DNA of 42,930 bases from Bdellovibrionales bacterium. Its GTDB lineage: Bacteria > Bdellovibrionota > Bdellovibrionia > Bdellovibrionales > JAGQZY01. The stretch's first letter is position 1, and each line of letters starts with the position of its first letter. Under the pieces are notes generated by a model. It was given only the letters and a program-made list of their open reading frames with translations. It did no database searches and had not been told where the DNA came from. This document shows, in pieces, positions 8,965 to 17,426 of the stretch. A program made the position numbers and the translations under genes. The stretch is from contig JAGQZY010000013.1 in assembly GCA_020435205.1 (NCBI GenBank), positions 1 to 42,930 on the forward strand. The letters are read 5' to 3'.

Positions 8965-9927
8965 ATGAAAAAAATATTGGTTCTTGTTGAAAGCAAAAAT
9001 GGAAAGCTCAAAAAGAGCTCCCAAGAAGTTTTATCCGTTGCCCTCAATAGCAATTATGAAACTTATACCTGCGCTGCTGGTGAAGGTAGTGGTGGCCTAG
9101 GTACGGAACTTGGGGTTTGGGGAGTGCAGAAGCACTATTATTGCACTGATACTTCGGTGGCTCAGTATAATCCCGAAAGTTATCAACAATTTTTTGCACA
9201 AATTTTTGAAACCCTTAAACCTGATGTTGTTCTGGGCACTTCTAATATGTTGGCTCGCGATGTGATGCCCCGATTGGCTGCGCAATTCGATTGTGCCTAC
9301 ATGAGTGATATTACTGAGCTTTCGATAGGTGATGATATTATTTGTAAGCGGCCAATGTATGCTGGCAAATGTATGGCACAAGTCAGCTTTACTGATGAGT
9401 CATCTAAAATTTTATTAGTCAGAGCCAACCAAATTCCTGTGGTTGACGCTAGTAAAGCTGAAAGTACCGAAGCTGTCGCTGTGACCTTGAACGGAACTGC
9501 CGGGAAGACGGAATTGGTTTCTATTGAAAAGGGTGAATCTGAAAAGCTCGACCTCACCGAAGCCGATGTGATTGTTTCTGGCGGACGTGGAATGAAAGAC
9601 GCCGATCAGTTCAAACTACTTTATGATTTAGCTGAACCTTTACATGCCACGGTTGGCGCATCTCGCGCGGTTGTGGATTTAGGTTGGGTTCCTCATTCGC
9701 TACAAGTTGGTCAAACAGGCAAAACTGTAACCCCAACACTTTACATTGCTGTTGGGATTAGCGGTGCCATTCAACACTTAGCCGGAATGAGCGGAAGCAA
9801 ATTTATTGTGGCTATCAACAAAGATGAAAAGGCCCCTATTTTTCAAAAAGCTAGTTATGGTTTAGTGGGTGACCTTTTTGAAATTCTTCCTGTTCTCGCT
9901 GAGAAGGTGAAAGCCCTCAAAGCTTAA
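8965..9927 (+). CDS. etfA: Electron transfer flavoprotein alpha subunit
   Basis: This 320-residue protein is the FAD-binding partner of EtfB. The C-terminal FAD domain is clear: VIVSGGRGMKDADQFKLL, GASRAVVDLGWVPHSLQVG, QTGKTVTPTLYIAVGISGA and QHLAGMSGSKFIVAINKD, with the standard order of motifs. The N-terminal domain carries the partner interface. GGGGGT precedes the ATG, ten bases after the etfB stop. Its stop codon overlaps the next start by one base (TAATG), so coupling with the acyltransferase gene is likely. Length is normal. Confidence 0.95.
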   Translation: MKKILVLVESKNGKLKKSSQEVLSVALNSNYETYTCAAGEGSGGLGTELGVWGVQKHYYCTDTSVAQYNPESYQQFFAQIFETLKPDVVLGTSNMLARDVMPRLAAQFDCAYMSDITELSIGDDIICKRPMYAGKCMAQVSFTDESSKILLVRANQIPVVDASKAESTEAVAVTLNGTAGKTELVSIEKGESEKLDLTEADVIVSGGRGMKDADQFKLLYDLAEPLHATVGASRAVVDLGWVPHSLQVGQTGKTVTPTLYIAVGISGAIQHLAGMSGSKFIVAINKDEKAPIFQKASYGLVGDLFEILPVLAEKVKALKA

Positions 9928-10580
9928 TGCTTAACACTTTGGCTCCTTACCTTCTTTTTGCCATCTACAGGTTGCTTTATTGGACTTGGCGAATACGCAT
10001 TGTTGAGTGCAATGAAGTCAAAAGACGGCTGGCCTCTGGCGAGGGGTTTGTCCTTGCCCATTGGCATGGGGATGAACTTGGCGTTCTACATTTACTCAAG
10101 CGCTACCATGTGGCCACCATCATTTCTTCTAGTAAAGATGGTGATATCATGAACAAAGCCTGTCAGCTTTTAGGTGCAGAAACGGCGCGAGGTTCCTCCA
10201 CCCGGGGCGGCACTTCTGCACTCAAAGGACTTTTGAGGCTGGTAAAAGAGGGGCGCAGACCCAGTCTTGCCGTGGACGGCCCTAAGGGTCCTATACACAA
10301 AGTGAAACCTGGGGTGTTGCAAGTGTCGCGCCTTTCGGGTCTGCCGATCTTCCCGATCTCTTTTTACTCCTCTAGCTCATTTATATTTAAAAAATCTTGG
10401 AACCAAGCCCAACTGCCCTTACCATTTTCCCGCCTCACTGTTTACGTCGGCGAAGGAATGGAACCTGTGAATAAAAGCGATGACGGGCATTCAGAAGAAC
10501 TTTGCCGTGAGCTCGAAAATCGGCTGAACAAAACTCGTAACAAAGCCAAACAAATCGCACAAGGAGACAAAATTGAATAG
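9927..10580 (+). CDS. DUF374-family lysophospholipid/lipid A-type acyltransferase
   Basis: This 217-residue protein belongs to the DUF374 group of the lysophospholipid acyltransferase superfamily, thought to transfer an acyl chain to a lipid or lipid A precursor at the inner membrane. HWHGDE (His45, His47, Asp49) fits the catalytic His/Asp block, and DGPKGPIHKVKPG at about 117-129 is the family's most conserved motif, followed by SGLPIFPISF. The N terminus has a hydrophobic segment at about 5-22. It overlaps etfA by one base and the next gene by eight. The substrate is unknown; an outer-membrane lipid role fits the neighbouring SurA-like genes. Confidence 0.82.
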   Translation: MLNTLAPYLLFAIYRLLYWTWRIRIVECNEVKRRLASGEGFVLAHWHGDELGVLHLLKRYHVATIISSSKDGDIMNKACQLLGAETARGSSTRGGTSALKGLLRLVKEGRRPSLAVDGPKGPIHKVKPGVLQVSRLSGLPIFPISFYSSSSFIFKKSWNQAQLPLPFSRLTVYVGEGMEPVNKSDDGHSEELCRELENRLNKTRNKAKQIAQGDKIE

Positions 10581-11511
10581 GTGGTTGCTGTGTTTTTTTA
10601 TTTTTCTCAGCTCCTGTTTTATTCAAAAAAAGCCTGAACCGATAGTCCTTGCTGTGGGTGAAACTCAATTTAACGCCCAAGAGTTTTCTCTCCACCTTCT
10701 TAGCGAAGCCAAAAATTATAATTCCGTCTTTTTAAAAGATGAGACCTACAGCCAAAATTTAAAAACTCGTGTCGTTGAAAACTTAATTCTCGAAGAACTT
10801 CTTCTTCAGTGGGCAAAGCGGGAAAATAAGGTGATGTCAGATAAGGATGTTGAGGCAGAACTCCTAAGACAAATGCAAGAGTATCCTGACGAAGCTGCCT
10901 TCAAACGGGTTTTTAGCGAACTCAAATTACAAAAGGAACTTCTCAAACGAAAAATTCGGGTGAGCCAGGCCAAAAAAGACTTACTTGCTCAGCTGCAATC
11001 CCAGGAGGAAGTGAGTGGAAAGGCCATAAAATCCTATTATGAAGAGCACAAAGAGAGCTTCAAAATCCCGGCCAGAATTAAACTCCAACAGATTGTATTA
11101 GCCAATGAGTTTCAGGCTAATAAAGTCTTTGACTCCCTAAAAAATGGTAGTGATTTCGAGCAGTTAGCAAAATCTTATTCCATCGGTGAGGAGGGACAAA
11201 AGGGCGGCCATCTCGGCTGGGTTGATAAGGGTACTTTGCCCGTATTCGACGCAGTATTTAAAATACCTATCAAGAGGGTCTCAAAACCACAAAAAAGCCC
11301 TTATGGTTACCATATCTTTCGCCTTCTTGATCGAGTCAAGGGTCGTCAAAAACCTTTCAATGAGGTAAAAGAGCAGATTAGCCAAGTGCTTCAGGAGCAA
11401 GCCGCCGAAGAAAGCTATAAATCGTGGCTAGAAAAACAATTGCAGCTAGTGAGTGTTAGGAAAAATGATGAGTCTATTAAAAACATTCAAATCGATATCA
11501 AAAGCATTTAG
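10573..11511 (+). CDS. Parvulin-type peptidyl-prolyl isomerase lipoprotein (PrsA/SurA-like)
   Basis: The start is TTG, decided by AAGGAG six bases upstream. The 312-residue product opens with a short signal peptide and the lipobox LSSC (Cys15), so it is a predicted lipoprotein. Residues about 20-150 are helical, like the chaperone part of SurA/PrsA. Residues about 162-258 form a parvulin domain with RIKLQQIVLAN, SDFEQLAKSYSIGEEGQKGG, HLGWVDKG and PYGYHIFRLLD. It likely helps fold exported or outer-membrane proteins. It is followed by a second, soluble relative whose start lies inside this gene. The tandem lipidated and soluble pair is notable. Confidence 0.85.
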   Translation: MNRWLLCFFIFLSSCFIQKKPEPIVLAVGETQFNAQEFSLHLLSEAKNYNSVFLKDETYSQNLKTRVVENLILEELLLQWAKRENKVMSDKDVEAELLRQMQEYPDEAAFKRVFSELKLQKELLKRKIRVSQAKKDLLAQLQSQEEVSGKAIKSYYEEHKESFKIPARIKLQQIVLANEFQANKVFDSLKNGSDFEQLAKSYSIGEEGQKGGHLGWVDKGTLPVFDAVFKIPIKRVSKPQKSPYGYHIFRLLDRVKGRQKPFNEVKEQISQVLQEQAAEESYKSWLEKQLQLVSVRKNDESIKNIQIDIKSI

Positions 11512-12442
11512 TTTATCCCTTGCACTCACTCTTGTGGGCCCTATGGCCCATGGAAAAATTTTAGAAAAGGTGTACGCCGTCGTGAATGGCGAAATCATCA
11601 CACTTACCGAAATCAGTGACTACCAGGAAAAATTAAAGCATGGGGGCCTAATCAATGATTTGCTTTTTTCTGATCCTGCAGTTCGTGAAAAAGCTATGAA
11701 AAATCGCGATTTTCTTATCAAGCTTCTGGTTGATGAAAAACTCATCGACTTTGAAGTGAAACAGAATGGATTCTTAGTGACATCTGAGCGCGTAGAAAAA
11801 GAAATTGATGGTATTGCAAAAAAACAAGGGATCTCTCTTGCTCAACTCAAGCAAGCCCTACGCTCTCAAGGTGTGAGCTTTGCGGAATATCAAGATTTTA
11901 TCAAAAAGAGTATTGAAAGAAAACAGCTCATTGAAAAAGAGATCACCAGCCAAATTAAAATTTCTGAACAAGATATCGTTAGCCATTATCTGGCAACCAA
12001 TAAAAATAGTAAACACCAAATTTTTCAATACAACCTCTCTCATATTCTTTTAAAAAACTCTGATGCGGCCAAAGCTAAAGAGCTTGTCGACGAACTGAAA
12101 GAAAAAAAGAATTTTGATGCCATGGTCAAGCAATACTCTACAGATGAAGACACAAAAGACAAACACGGGCAATTTGGAACATTTCAGTCCGGAGAAATGA
12201 TCGGAGCTATTGAAAAGGCTATAAAAGACCTTAAGCCTGGGGATACAAGCGATGTTGTTAAAACACCCATGGGCTTACATATTTTTAAAGTGGTTGATAA
12301 AAAGTTGGTTCAAGATCCAGCTATTGAAAAAAAGAAGCAAGAAATCTATCAAACTCTTTTTGCTAGAGCTTTTAAGGAGCAATTGGATTTTTGGTTAGCC
12401 CATAAGCGAAAAGAGGCTATCATCCAAGTGAATAAATCATGA
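11465..12442 (+). CDS. surA: SurA-like periplasmic chaperone / peptidyl-prolyl isomerase
   Basis: Start chosen at the ATG at 11465 (AGGA four bases upstream); the next ATG at 11468 has better spacing and a GTG at 11453 is possible. The N terminus is a signal peptide with a likely cleavage after Ala-His-Gly (residue 30). It is followed by VYAVVNGEIITLTEI, the usual SurA entry motif, a helical chaperone region, and one parvulin domain (about 180-280: YNLSHILLKN, FDAMVKQYSTDEDTKDKHGQFG, TPMGLHIFKVVDK). E. coli SurA has two such domains; one is common outside the gammaproteobacteria. The protein is expected to escort outer-membrane beta-barrels. It overlaps pdxA by four bases, and surA-pdxA adjacency is also seen in E. 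coli. Confidence 0.85.
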   Translation: MMSLLKTFKSISKAFSLSLALTLVGPMAHGKILEKVYAVVNGEIITLTEISDYQEKLKHGGLINDLLFSDPAVREKAMKNRDFLIKLLVDEKLIDFEVKQNGFLVTSERVEKEIDGIAKKQGISLAQLKQALRSQGVSFAEYQDFIKKSIERKQLIEKEITSQIKISEQDIVSHYLATNKNSKHQIFQYNLSHILLKNSDAAKAKELVDELKEKKNFDAMVKQYSTDEDTKDKHGQFGTFQSGEMIGAIEKAIKDLKPGDTSDVVKTPMGLHIFKVVDKKLVQDPAIEKKKQEIYQTLFARAFKEQLDFWLAHKRKEAIIQVNKS

Positions 12443-13416
12443 AAAAACTTTTTCGTGTGGCTCTCACTAGCGGAGATGTCGACGGCATTGGGCCAGAAGT
12501 CACCGCGAAAGCTCTTGCTAAAGTCAAAAGCCAAAAGGGAATTCAATTTTATTTGTGGCGGTCCCCGCACTTCCCCAGAAAATATCTTCATTTGATCGAT
12601 AAGCATTTTCGACGGCTCGAAGTAAAGAGTTGGCACGAAGCTCTGCAGCAACCTACGGATTTTCATAAGACACTTATCGATATTAATAGTCCACTGCCTC
12701 CAGCCCGCTGGGTTGAGGCTATGGCTAAGGCTGGTCAGATGGGGTCTCTGGATGCTTTGGTCACTGCACCACTTTCAAAACTTGGAATTATTCAAGCTGG
12801 CATGAAGGATTCCGGCCACACTGGGATTTTAAAACGAATCTCCAAAGTCCCTGAAATTTACATGAGCTTTCTTGGCAAACATTTCAATGTTGTTCTCCTC
12901 ACTGGCCACACCTCCATCCGCAAAGCTTACAATCAAATTTCCGCAGAACGCCTAGAACACTGCATGAAGCTGAGCAAGGAATTGCGTGACTGGTTGCCAG
13001 CAGCCGTCCGACACCAACCCATTGGAGTCGTGGGTTGTAATCCCCATGCCGGCGAAGGAGGGGTTATAGATTCCAAAGAACTCGATGTCTTTGGGCCTGT
13101 CCTCAGGAAACTCAATCGAGGCAAAAAGGCCTTTGTAGGGCCCCTCGTCCCCGACGTTTGTTTTCAGGATATCTTTTGGAAGAAGTATTCAGTCTATGTT
13201 GCCAGTTACCATGATCAGGGACTCATCCCCTTTAAAATGGTACATGGTGCTAAGTCTGGAATCCAAATCTCCCTTGGCTTACCATTTGTCCGCACCAGCG
13301 TAGACCATGGCACAGCAAAAGACATCGCCGGGAAAGACAAAGCTGATGAAAGCTCTATGAAGAGAGCCATTGAAATTGCAGTGGATCGTTTAAAGGAAAA
13401 ACCTATCAAGTGGTGA
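12439..13416 (+). CDS. pdxA: 4-hydroxythreonine-4-phosphate dehydrogenase
   Basis: This 325-residue enzyme oxidises 4-phosphohydroxy-L-threonine in the DXP-dependent route to pyridoxal phosphate. GDVDGIGPEV near residue 14 corresponds to the family's GDPxGIGPE motif. Three metal-binding histidines are present in TGHTSIRKAY, NPHAGEGG and YHDQGLIPFK. The C-terminal run ISLGLPFVRTSVDHGTAKD and AGKDKAD is diagnostic. The Asp-Val-Asp in place of the common Asp-Pro-Ala at the first motif is a small oddity. Length is typical. It overlaps surA by ATGA and is three bases before the phosphohexomutase gene. Confidence 0.93.
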   Translation: MKKLFRVALTSGDVDGIGPEVTAKALAKVKSQKGIQFYLWRSPHFPRKYLHLIDKHFRRLEVKSWHEALQQPTDFHKTLIDINSPLPPARWVEAMAKAGQMGSLDALVTAPLSKLGIIQAGMKDSGHTGILKRISKVPEIYMSFLGKHFNVVLLTGHTSIRKAYNQISAERLEHCMKLSKELRDWLPAAVRHQPIGVVGCNPHAGEGGVIDSKELDVFGPVLRKLNRGKKAFVGPLVPDVCFQDIFWKKYSVYVASYHDQGLIPFKMVHGAKSGIQISLGLPFVRTSVDHGTAKDIAGKDKADESSMKRAIEIAVDRLKEKPIKW

Positions 13417-13419
13417 ACT

Positions 13420-14781
13420 ATGTATAAAGATCATATTTTTAGAGAATACGATATTCGTGGGGTCTATGAAACTGACTTCGACACTCAATTTGCTCATACT
13501 CTGGGAAGAGCTTATGCCTCTTTTTTAAAAGACCAGGGCTGCGACAAACTCAGCTTGACCGTTGGCTATGATGCCAGACTTTCTAGCCCACCTATTGTGG
13601 AAGCCTTAGTCGATGGCCTTGTGAGCTCAGGGGCTCATGTTTATAAGCTTGGATTGATCACAACCCCTATGTCCTATTTTTCTATGTTTCACCTTGATGT
13701 GGATGGTGGTTTTATGGTGACTGGCTCACACAACCCTCCTGATTATAATGGATTTAAAATATCCAAAGGGAAATCCACAATTTTTGGTGAAGAAATCCAA
13801 ACTTTAAAAAAATACATAAAAGAAGAACGCTTCATCAGCGGCCAAGGAAAGTCGGAAGATTTAGATATTTCTGGCCCCTATATTGAAAAACATAAAAAGG
13901 AATTTGGAGCTATCAAAGATATCGGGGTGGTTTTAGATTGTGGCAATGGTGCTGCTGGATCCATTGTTCGCAGGCTCTATGAAGCCGTTGGCCTTAAACC
14001 AGAAATTCTTTTTGAAAAACCTGATGGCACCTTTCCAAACCACCACCCCGACCCAACTGTCGAATCCAACATGAAGGATCTGAAAATGGCCGTGGCTGAG
14101 CATTCAGCTCAAATTGGTATTGGTTTCGATGGGGACGCTGACCGAATTGGAATTGTCGATGAAAACGGGCGGTTTATTTTAGGTGATGAGATTATGATGA
14201 TGGTTTCTCGCGATATTCTTTCGCGCACTCCAGGCGCAAAAATTATTGGCGATGTAAAGTGCTCTGATCGCTTGTACGACGACATCGCAAAACATGGCGG
14301 CCAACCTATCATGTGGAAGACTGGCCACAGTCTCATTAAAAATAAAATCAAAGCTGAAGGGGCCCCTTTTGGTGGCGAACTCAGTGGCCATATCTTTTTT
14401 TCTGACCGCAACTTTGGTTTTGATGATGCCCCTTATGCTGGGCTTCGTTTAATAGAAATTTTAGCCAATACAAATAAGTCGATTGATGAACTGCTTGAAG
14501 GGATTCCTAAAAGCTTTAACACCCCTGAAATTCGCTTGGAAACCACTGAAGAGAACAAGGTGGCTTTAGTCCAATCTCTGCAAGCTCACTTTAGGAGCGC
14601 CACGGGAGACTTTAAACTAAATGACATTGATGGCATTCGAGTCAGTTATCCTGATGGATGGGCTCTGGTCAGGTCGTCCAACACTCAACCTGTGATCACA
14701 ATGCGTTTCGAGTCTCATACACAAGAGGGTCTTGATCGCATTGAGAAAAGCATTATGGATTTGGTGAACCCACTTTTATGA
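13420..14781 (+). CDS. Phosphomannomutase / phosphoglucomutase (AlgC type)
   Basis: This 453-residue alpha-D-phosphohexomutase interconverts hexose 1- and 6-phosphates and feeds nucleotide-sugar synthesis for LPS or exopolysaccharide. It opens with FREYDIRGVY. TGSHNPPDYNGFK holds the phosphoserine (Ser103), GFDGDADRIGIVDENG near 240 binds the metal, GGELSGH near 325 selects the sugar, and RSSNTQPVITMRFES near the C terminus binds phosphate. All four active-site loops are intact. Domain order and length fit the AlgC/PMM-PGM group. It overlaps uvrA by four bases. Sugar specificity cannot be decided from sequence. Confidence 0.93.
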   Translation: MYKDHIFREYDIRGVYETDFDTQFAHTLGRAYASFLKDQGCDKLSLTVGYDARLSSPPIVEALVDGLVSSGAHVYKLGLITTPMSYFSMFHLDVDGGFMVTGSHNPPDYNGFKISKGKSTIFGEEIQTLKKYIKEERFISGQGKSEDLDISGPYIEKHKKEFGAIKDIGVVLDCGNGAAGSIVRRLYEAVGLKPEILFEKPDGTFPNHHPDPTVESNMKDLKMAVAEHSAQIGIGFDGDADRIGIVDENGRFILGDEIMMMVSRDILSRTPGAKIIGDVKCSDRLYDDIAKHGGQPIMWKTGHSLIKNKIKAEGAPFGGELSGHIFFSDRNFGFDDAPYAGLRLIEILANTNKSIDELLEGIPKSFNTPEIRLETTEENKVALVQSLQAHFRSATGDFKLNDIDGIRVSYPDGWALVRSSNTQPVITMRFESHTQEGLDRIEKSIMDLVNPLL

Positions 14782-17417
14782 AAAATACAATTGAAGTTCG
14801 AGGCGCGAGAGAGCACAACTTAAAGAACATCAATGTCTCCATCGAAAAAAATGCAATGACTGTCATCACTGGGCTTTCTGGCAGTGGAAAGTCGAGCCTT
14901 GCCTTTGATACCATTTACGCCGAAGGACAGCGGAGATTTATCGATTCTCTTTCGACCTATGCTCGCAATTTCCTTATGCAGTTATCAAAACCTGATGTTG
15001 ATGCCATCGATGGCCTTTGCCCCTCTATCGCTATTGATCAAAAAACAGTAAGCCATAGTCCTCGTTCTACCGTAGGTACTGTCACTGAGATTTATGATTA
15101 TCTTCGCTTACTTTTTGCCAAGGCAGGAACACCCCTTTGTCCTAAACACAAAATTCCCGTAGAAGGACAAACTTTAGATCAGATACTCCATTCCATTTAT
15201 AAAAACTTTCCTGACGGGAAATTGATTATTTTGTCACCTGTTGCCAGAGAAAAAAAGGGGGAATTTAAAAAGGAAGTCGAAAGATGGATCAAACTTGGCT
15301 ATTTACAAGCCAAAATTGATGGAGATTGGGTTTATCTTGAGACTGTTCAAGGACTCAAAAAGACACTCAGACACAACATCGACATCGTTGTCGATAAAGT
15401 TGTCCTGCGCGATGATAAGCAAACTCGTTTAAGGGTTTCGCAGGCTCTTTCGAACGCCATTGCCTTGAGCGATGGACAAGTTGTTATTGAAAGTAAAGAT
15501 GGTGAGCAAGCCAATTTTTCCACCCACTTTGCCTGTCCCAAGTGTGGATATTCCTATACTGAAATTGATCCTCTTTTATTTAGTTTTAACAATCCCAAAG
15601 GGGCGTGCTCGACCTGCAACGGAATCGGAACTATTGATATTGAAGAATATGAAGTTCACGACTATCAACCCGATGTTGGCTCTACTAGCCATACTGAATG
15701 GCGGTTAAATACGGACAACCCTGATTTTGATTGGGCGGACACTTCTGCTTGCCCAGACTGCAAAGGTTCTGGCCTTCGAGAGGAAGCTCTCAATGTCTAT
15801 TTTCAAGATCAAACCATTTTTGATCTCACTCAAATGTCCACTCAAAAACTTTTGCAGCAAATAGAATCTTGGCAAGTGGATGACGAGGATGAAATCACTG
15901 GCCAAATTTTACCTGAACTCAAAGCTCGCCTTGAATATTTATCTAAGGTCGGCGCCGGTTACCTATCCTTGGGGCGAAGGACTAAAACTCTGTCTGGTGG
16001 CGAAGCTCAGCGTATCCGACTGGCCTCACAGGTGGGAGCCCCTTTAGTTGGAGTCTTATATGTATTGGATGAACCTTCTATTGGTTTGCACCCTCGAGAT
16101 CATCACAATGTTTTAATGGTGTTAAAGGAAATCAAAGATCGCGGAAACACGATCATTGTTGTTGAACATGACGAAGATACAATCCGTAGTGCCGATCATA
16201 TTATCGACATTGGTCCCCAGGCGGGACGACTTGGTGGCCAATTGATTTTTAGTGGCTCTAAAGAAGAGCTTCTTGCCTCGACGGGCTTAACTGCTGATTA
16301 CCTCAGTGGGCGCCGTGAAATCCCCTGGCCATCCCACAGACGTAAAGGAAATGGTAAAGATTTAGTTATTAAAGGCGCTTGCGGAAACAACTTAAAAAAT
16401 ATTGATGTCGCTTTTCCATTAGGAACATTGATTGGTGTCACTGGTGTATCTGGGAGCGGAAAGAGCACCTTGATTATTGATACTTTATTTAAAAGTTTAG
16501 CCAATAAATTTCTTAAGAGATCTTTTCTACCAAGTCCTTGTCAAAAAATTGAGGGAATAAAAAATATAGATAATATTATTGAGATTGACCAAAAGCCTAT
16601 TGGTAGGACGCCACGATCATGTCCAGCGACCTACGTGGGTGTATTTCCACTCATTAGAAATTTGTTTGCTCAACTTCCCGAATCAAAAATACGTGGATAC
16701 CAAATTGGTCAATTTAGTTTCAATGTCAAAGGTGGTCGCTGCGAAAGCTGCCAGGGCGCTGGGATCATTCGGGTCGGGATGCAATTCCTTTCCGATGTTT
16801 TTGTCACTTGCGAAATCTGTCAAGGTAAACGCTATAACCCCGAGACACTCTTAGTTAAATATAAGGGCAAGAATATCCATGATGTTCTGGCTATGAATGT
16901 TGGAGAGGCTTTTGATTTTTTTGAAAATCATACTGCTATTCGCAGAAAACTTGAAACTTTGATGAAAGTTGGACTGCACTATATCACCCTTGGACAAAGC
17001 TCAACCACTCTCTCTGGCGGAGAGGCGCAGCGAATCAAGCTCAGCCGGGAGCTTTCAAAAAAAATTAAAGGTCATACTTTGTATATTTTAGATGAGCCCA
17101 CCACGGGACTTCATATTCATGATGTTGCAAAATTGACCGAGCTTCTTGGGGAATTGGTAGACCGTGACAATACCGTTGTTGTCGTTGAACACAACTTAGA
17201 CATCATTAAGTCCTGTGATCATCTCATTGACCTTGGGCCCGATGGAGGCGATCAAGGTGGGGAGCTCTTATTTTCTGGCAGCACTGACGATATTTTAAAA
17301 TGCACTCAAAGTGTTACTGGACAGTACTTAAAAGACATCCGGTCTCGGCCTGATGGCAATACGGAAAGTCTATCCCATAAGAAAAACAGGACCAAATCAT
17401 CAAGTCTCCAACCCTAA
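14778..17417 (+). CDS. uvrA: Excinuclease ABC subunit A
   Basis: This 879-residue protein is the damage-recognition ATPase of nucleotide excision repair. Two ABC modules are present. The first has Walker A GLSGSGKSS (32-40), a signature LSGGEAQRIRLASQ and Walker B VLYVLDEPSIGLHP. The second has GVSGSGKSTL, LSGGEAQRIKLSREL and LYILDEPTTGLH. Zinc sites are CPKCG...CSTCNG with CPDCKGSG, and CESCQGAGI...CEICQGKRYNPE. PIGRTPRSCPATYVGVF is also conserved. It is about 60 residues shorter than E. coli UvrA and has a polar Lys/Ser-rich tail. No own promoter is evident: it overlaps the upstream gene by four bases, so expression depends at least partly on the operon. Confidence 0.96.
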   Translation: MKNTIEVRGAREHNLKNINVSIEKNAMTVITGLSGSGKSSLAFDTIYAEGQRRFIDSLSTYARNFLMQLSKPDVDAIDGLCPSIAIDQKTVSHSPRSTVGTVTEIYDYLRLLFAKAGTPLCPKHKIPVEGQTLDQILHSIYKNFPDGKLIILSPVAREKKGEFKKEVERWIKLGYLQAKIDGDWVYLETVQGLKKTLRHNIDIVVDKVVLRDDKQTRLRVSQALSNAIALSDGQVVIESKDGEQANFSTHFACPKCGYSYTEIDPLLFSFNNPKGACSTCNGIGTIDIEEYEVHDYQPDVGSTSHTEWRLNTDNPDFDWADTSACPDCKGSGLREEALNVYFQDQTIFDLTQMSTQKLLQQIESWQVDDEDEITGQILPELKARLEYLSKVGAGYLSLGRRTKTLSGGEAQRIRLASQVGAPLVGVLYVLDEPSIGLHPRDHHNVLMVLKEIKDRGNTIIVVEHDEDTIRSADHIIDIGPQAGRLGGQLIFSGSKEELLASTGLTADYLSGRREIPWPSHRRKGNGKDLVIKGACGNNLKNIDVAFPLGTLIGVTGVSGSGKSTLIIDTLFKSLANKFLKRSFLPSPCQKIEGIKNIDNIIEIDQKPIGRTPRSCPATYVGVFPLIRNLFAQLPESKIRGYQIGQFSFNVKGGRCESCQGAGIIRVGMQFLSDVFVTCEICQGKRYNPETLLVKYKGKNIHDVLAMNVGEAFDFFENHTAIRRKLETLMKVGLHYITLGQSSTTLSGGEAQRIKLSRELSKKIKGHTLYILDEPTTGLHIHDVAKLTELLGELVDRDNTVVVVEHNLDIIKSCDHLIDLGPDGGDQGGELLFSGSTDDILKCTQSVTGQYLKDIRSRPDGNTESLSHKKNRTKSSSLQP

Positions 17418-17426
17418 GAGGTCACT

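Noticed and set aside
14778-17417. Shorter-than-usual UvrA as a class IV UvrA or other ABC protein
   Set aside because: Both ABC modules, the zinc sites and the GRTPRSxPATYxGVF motif of standard UvrA are all present.
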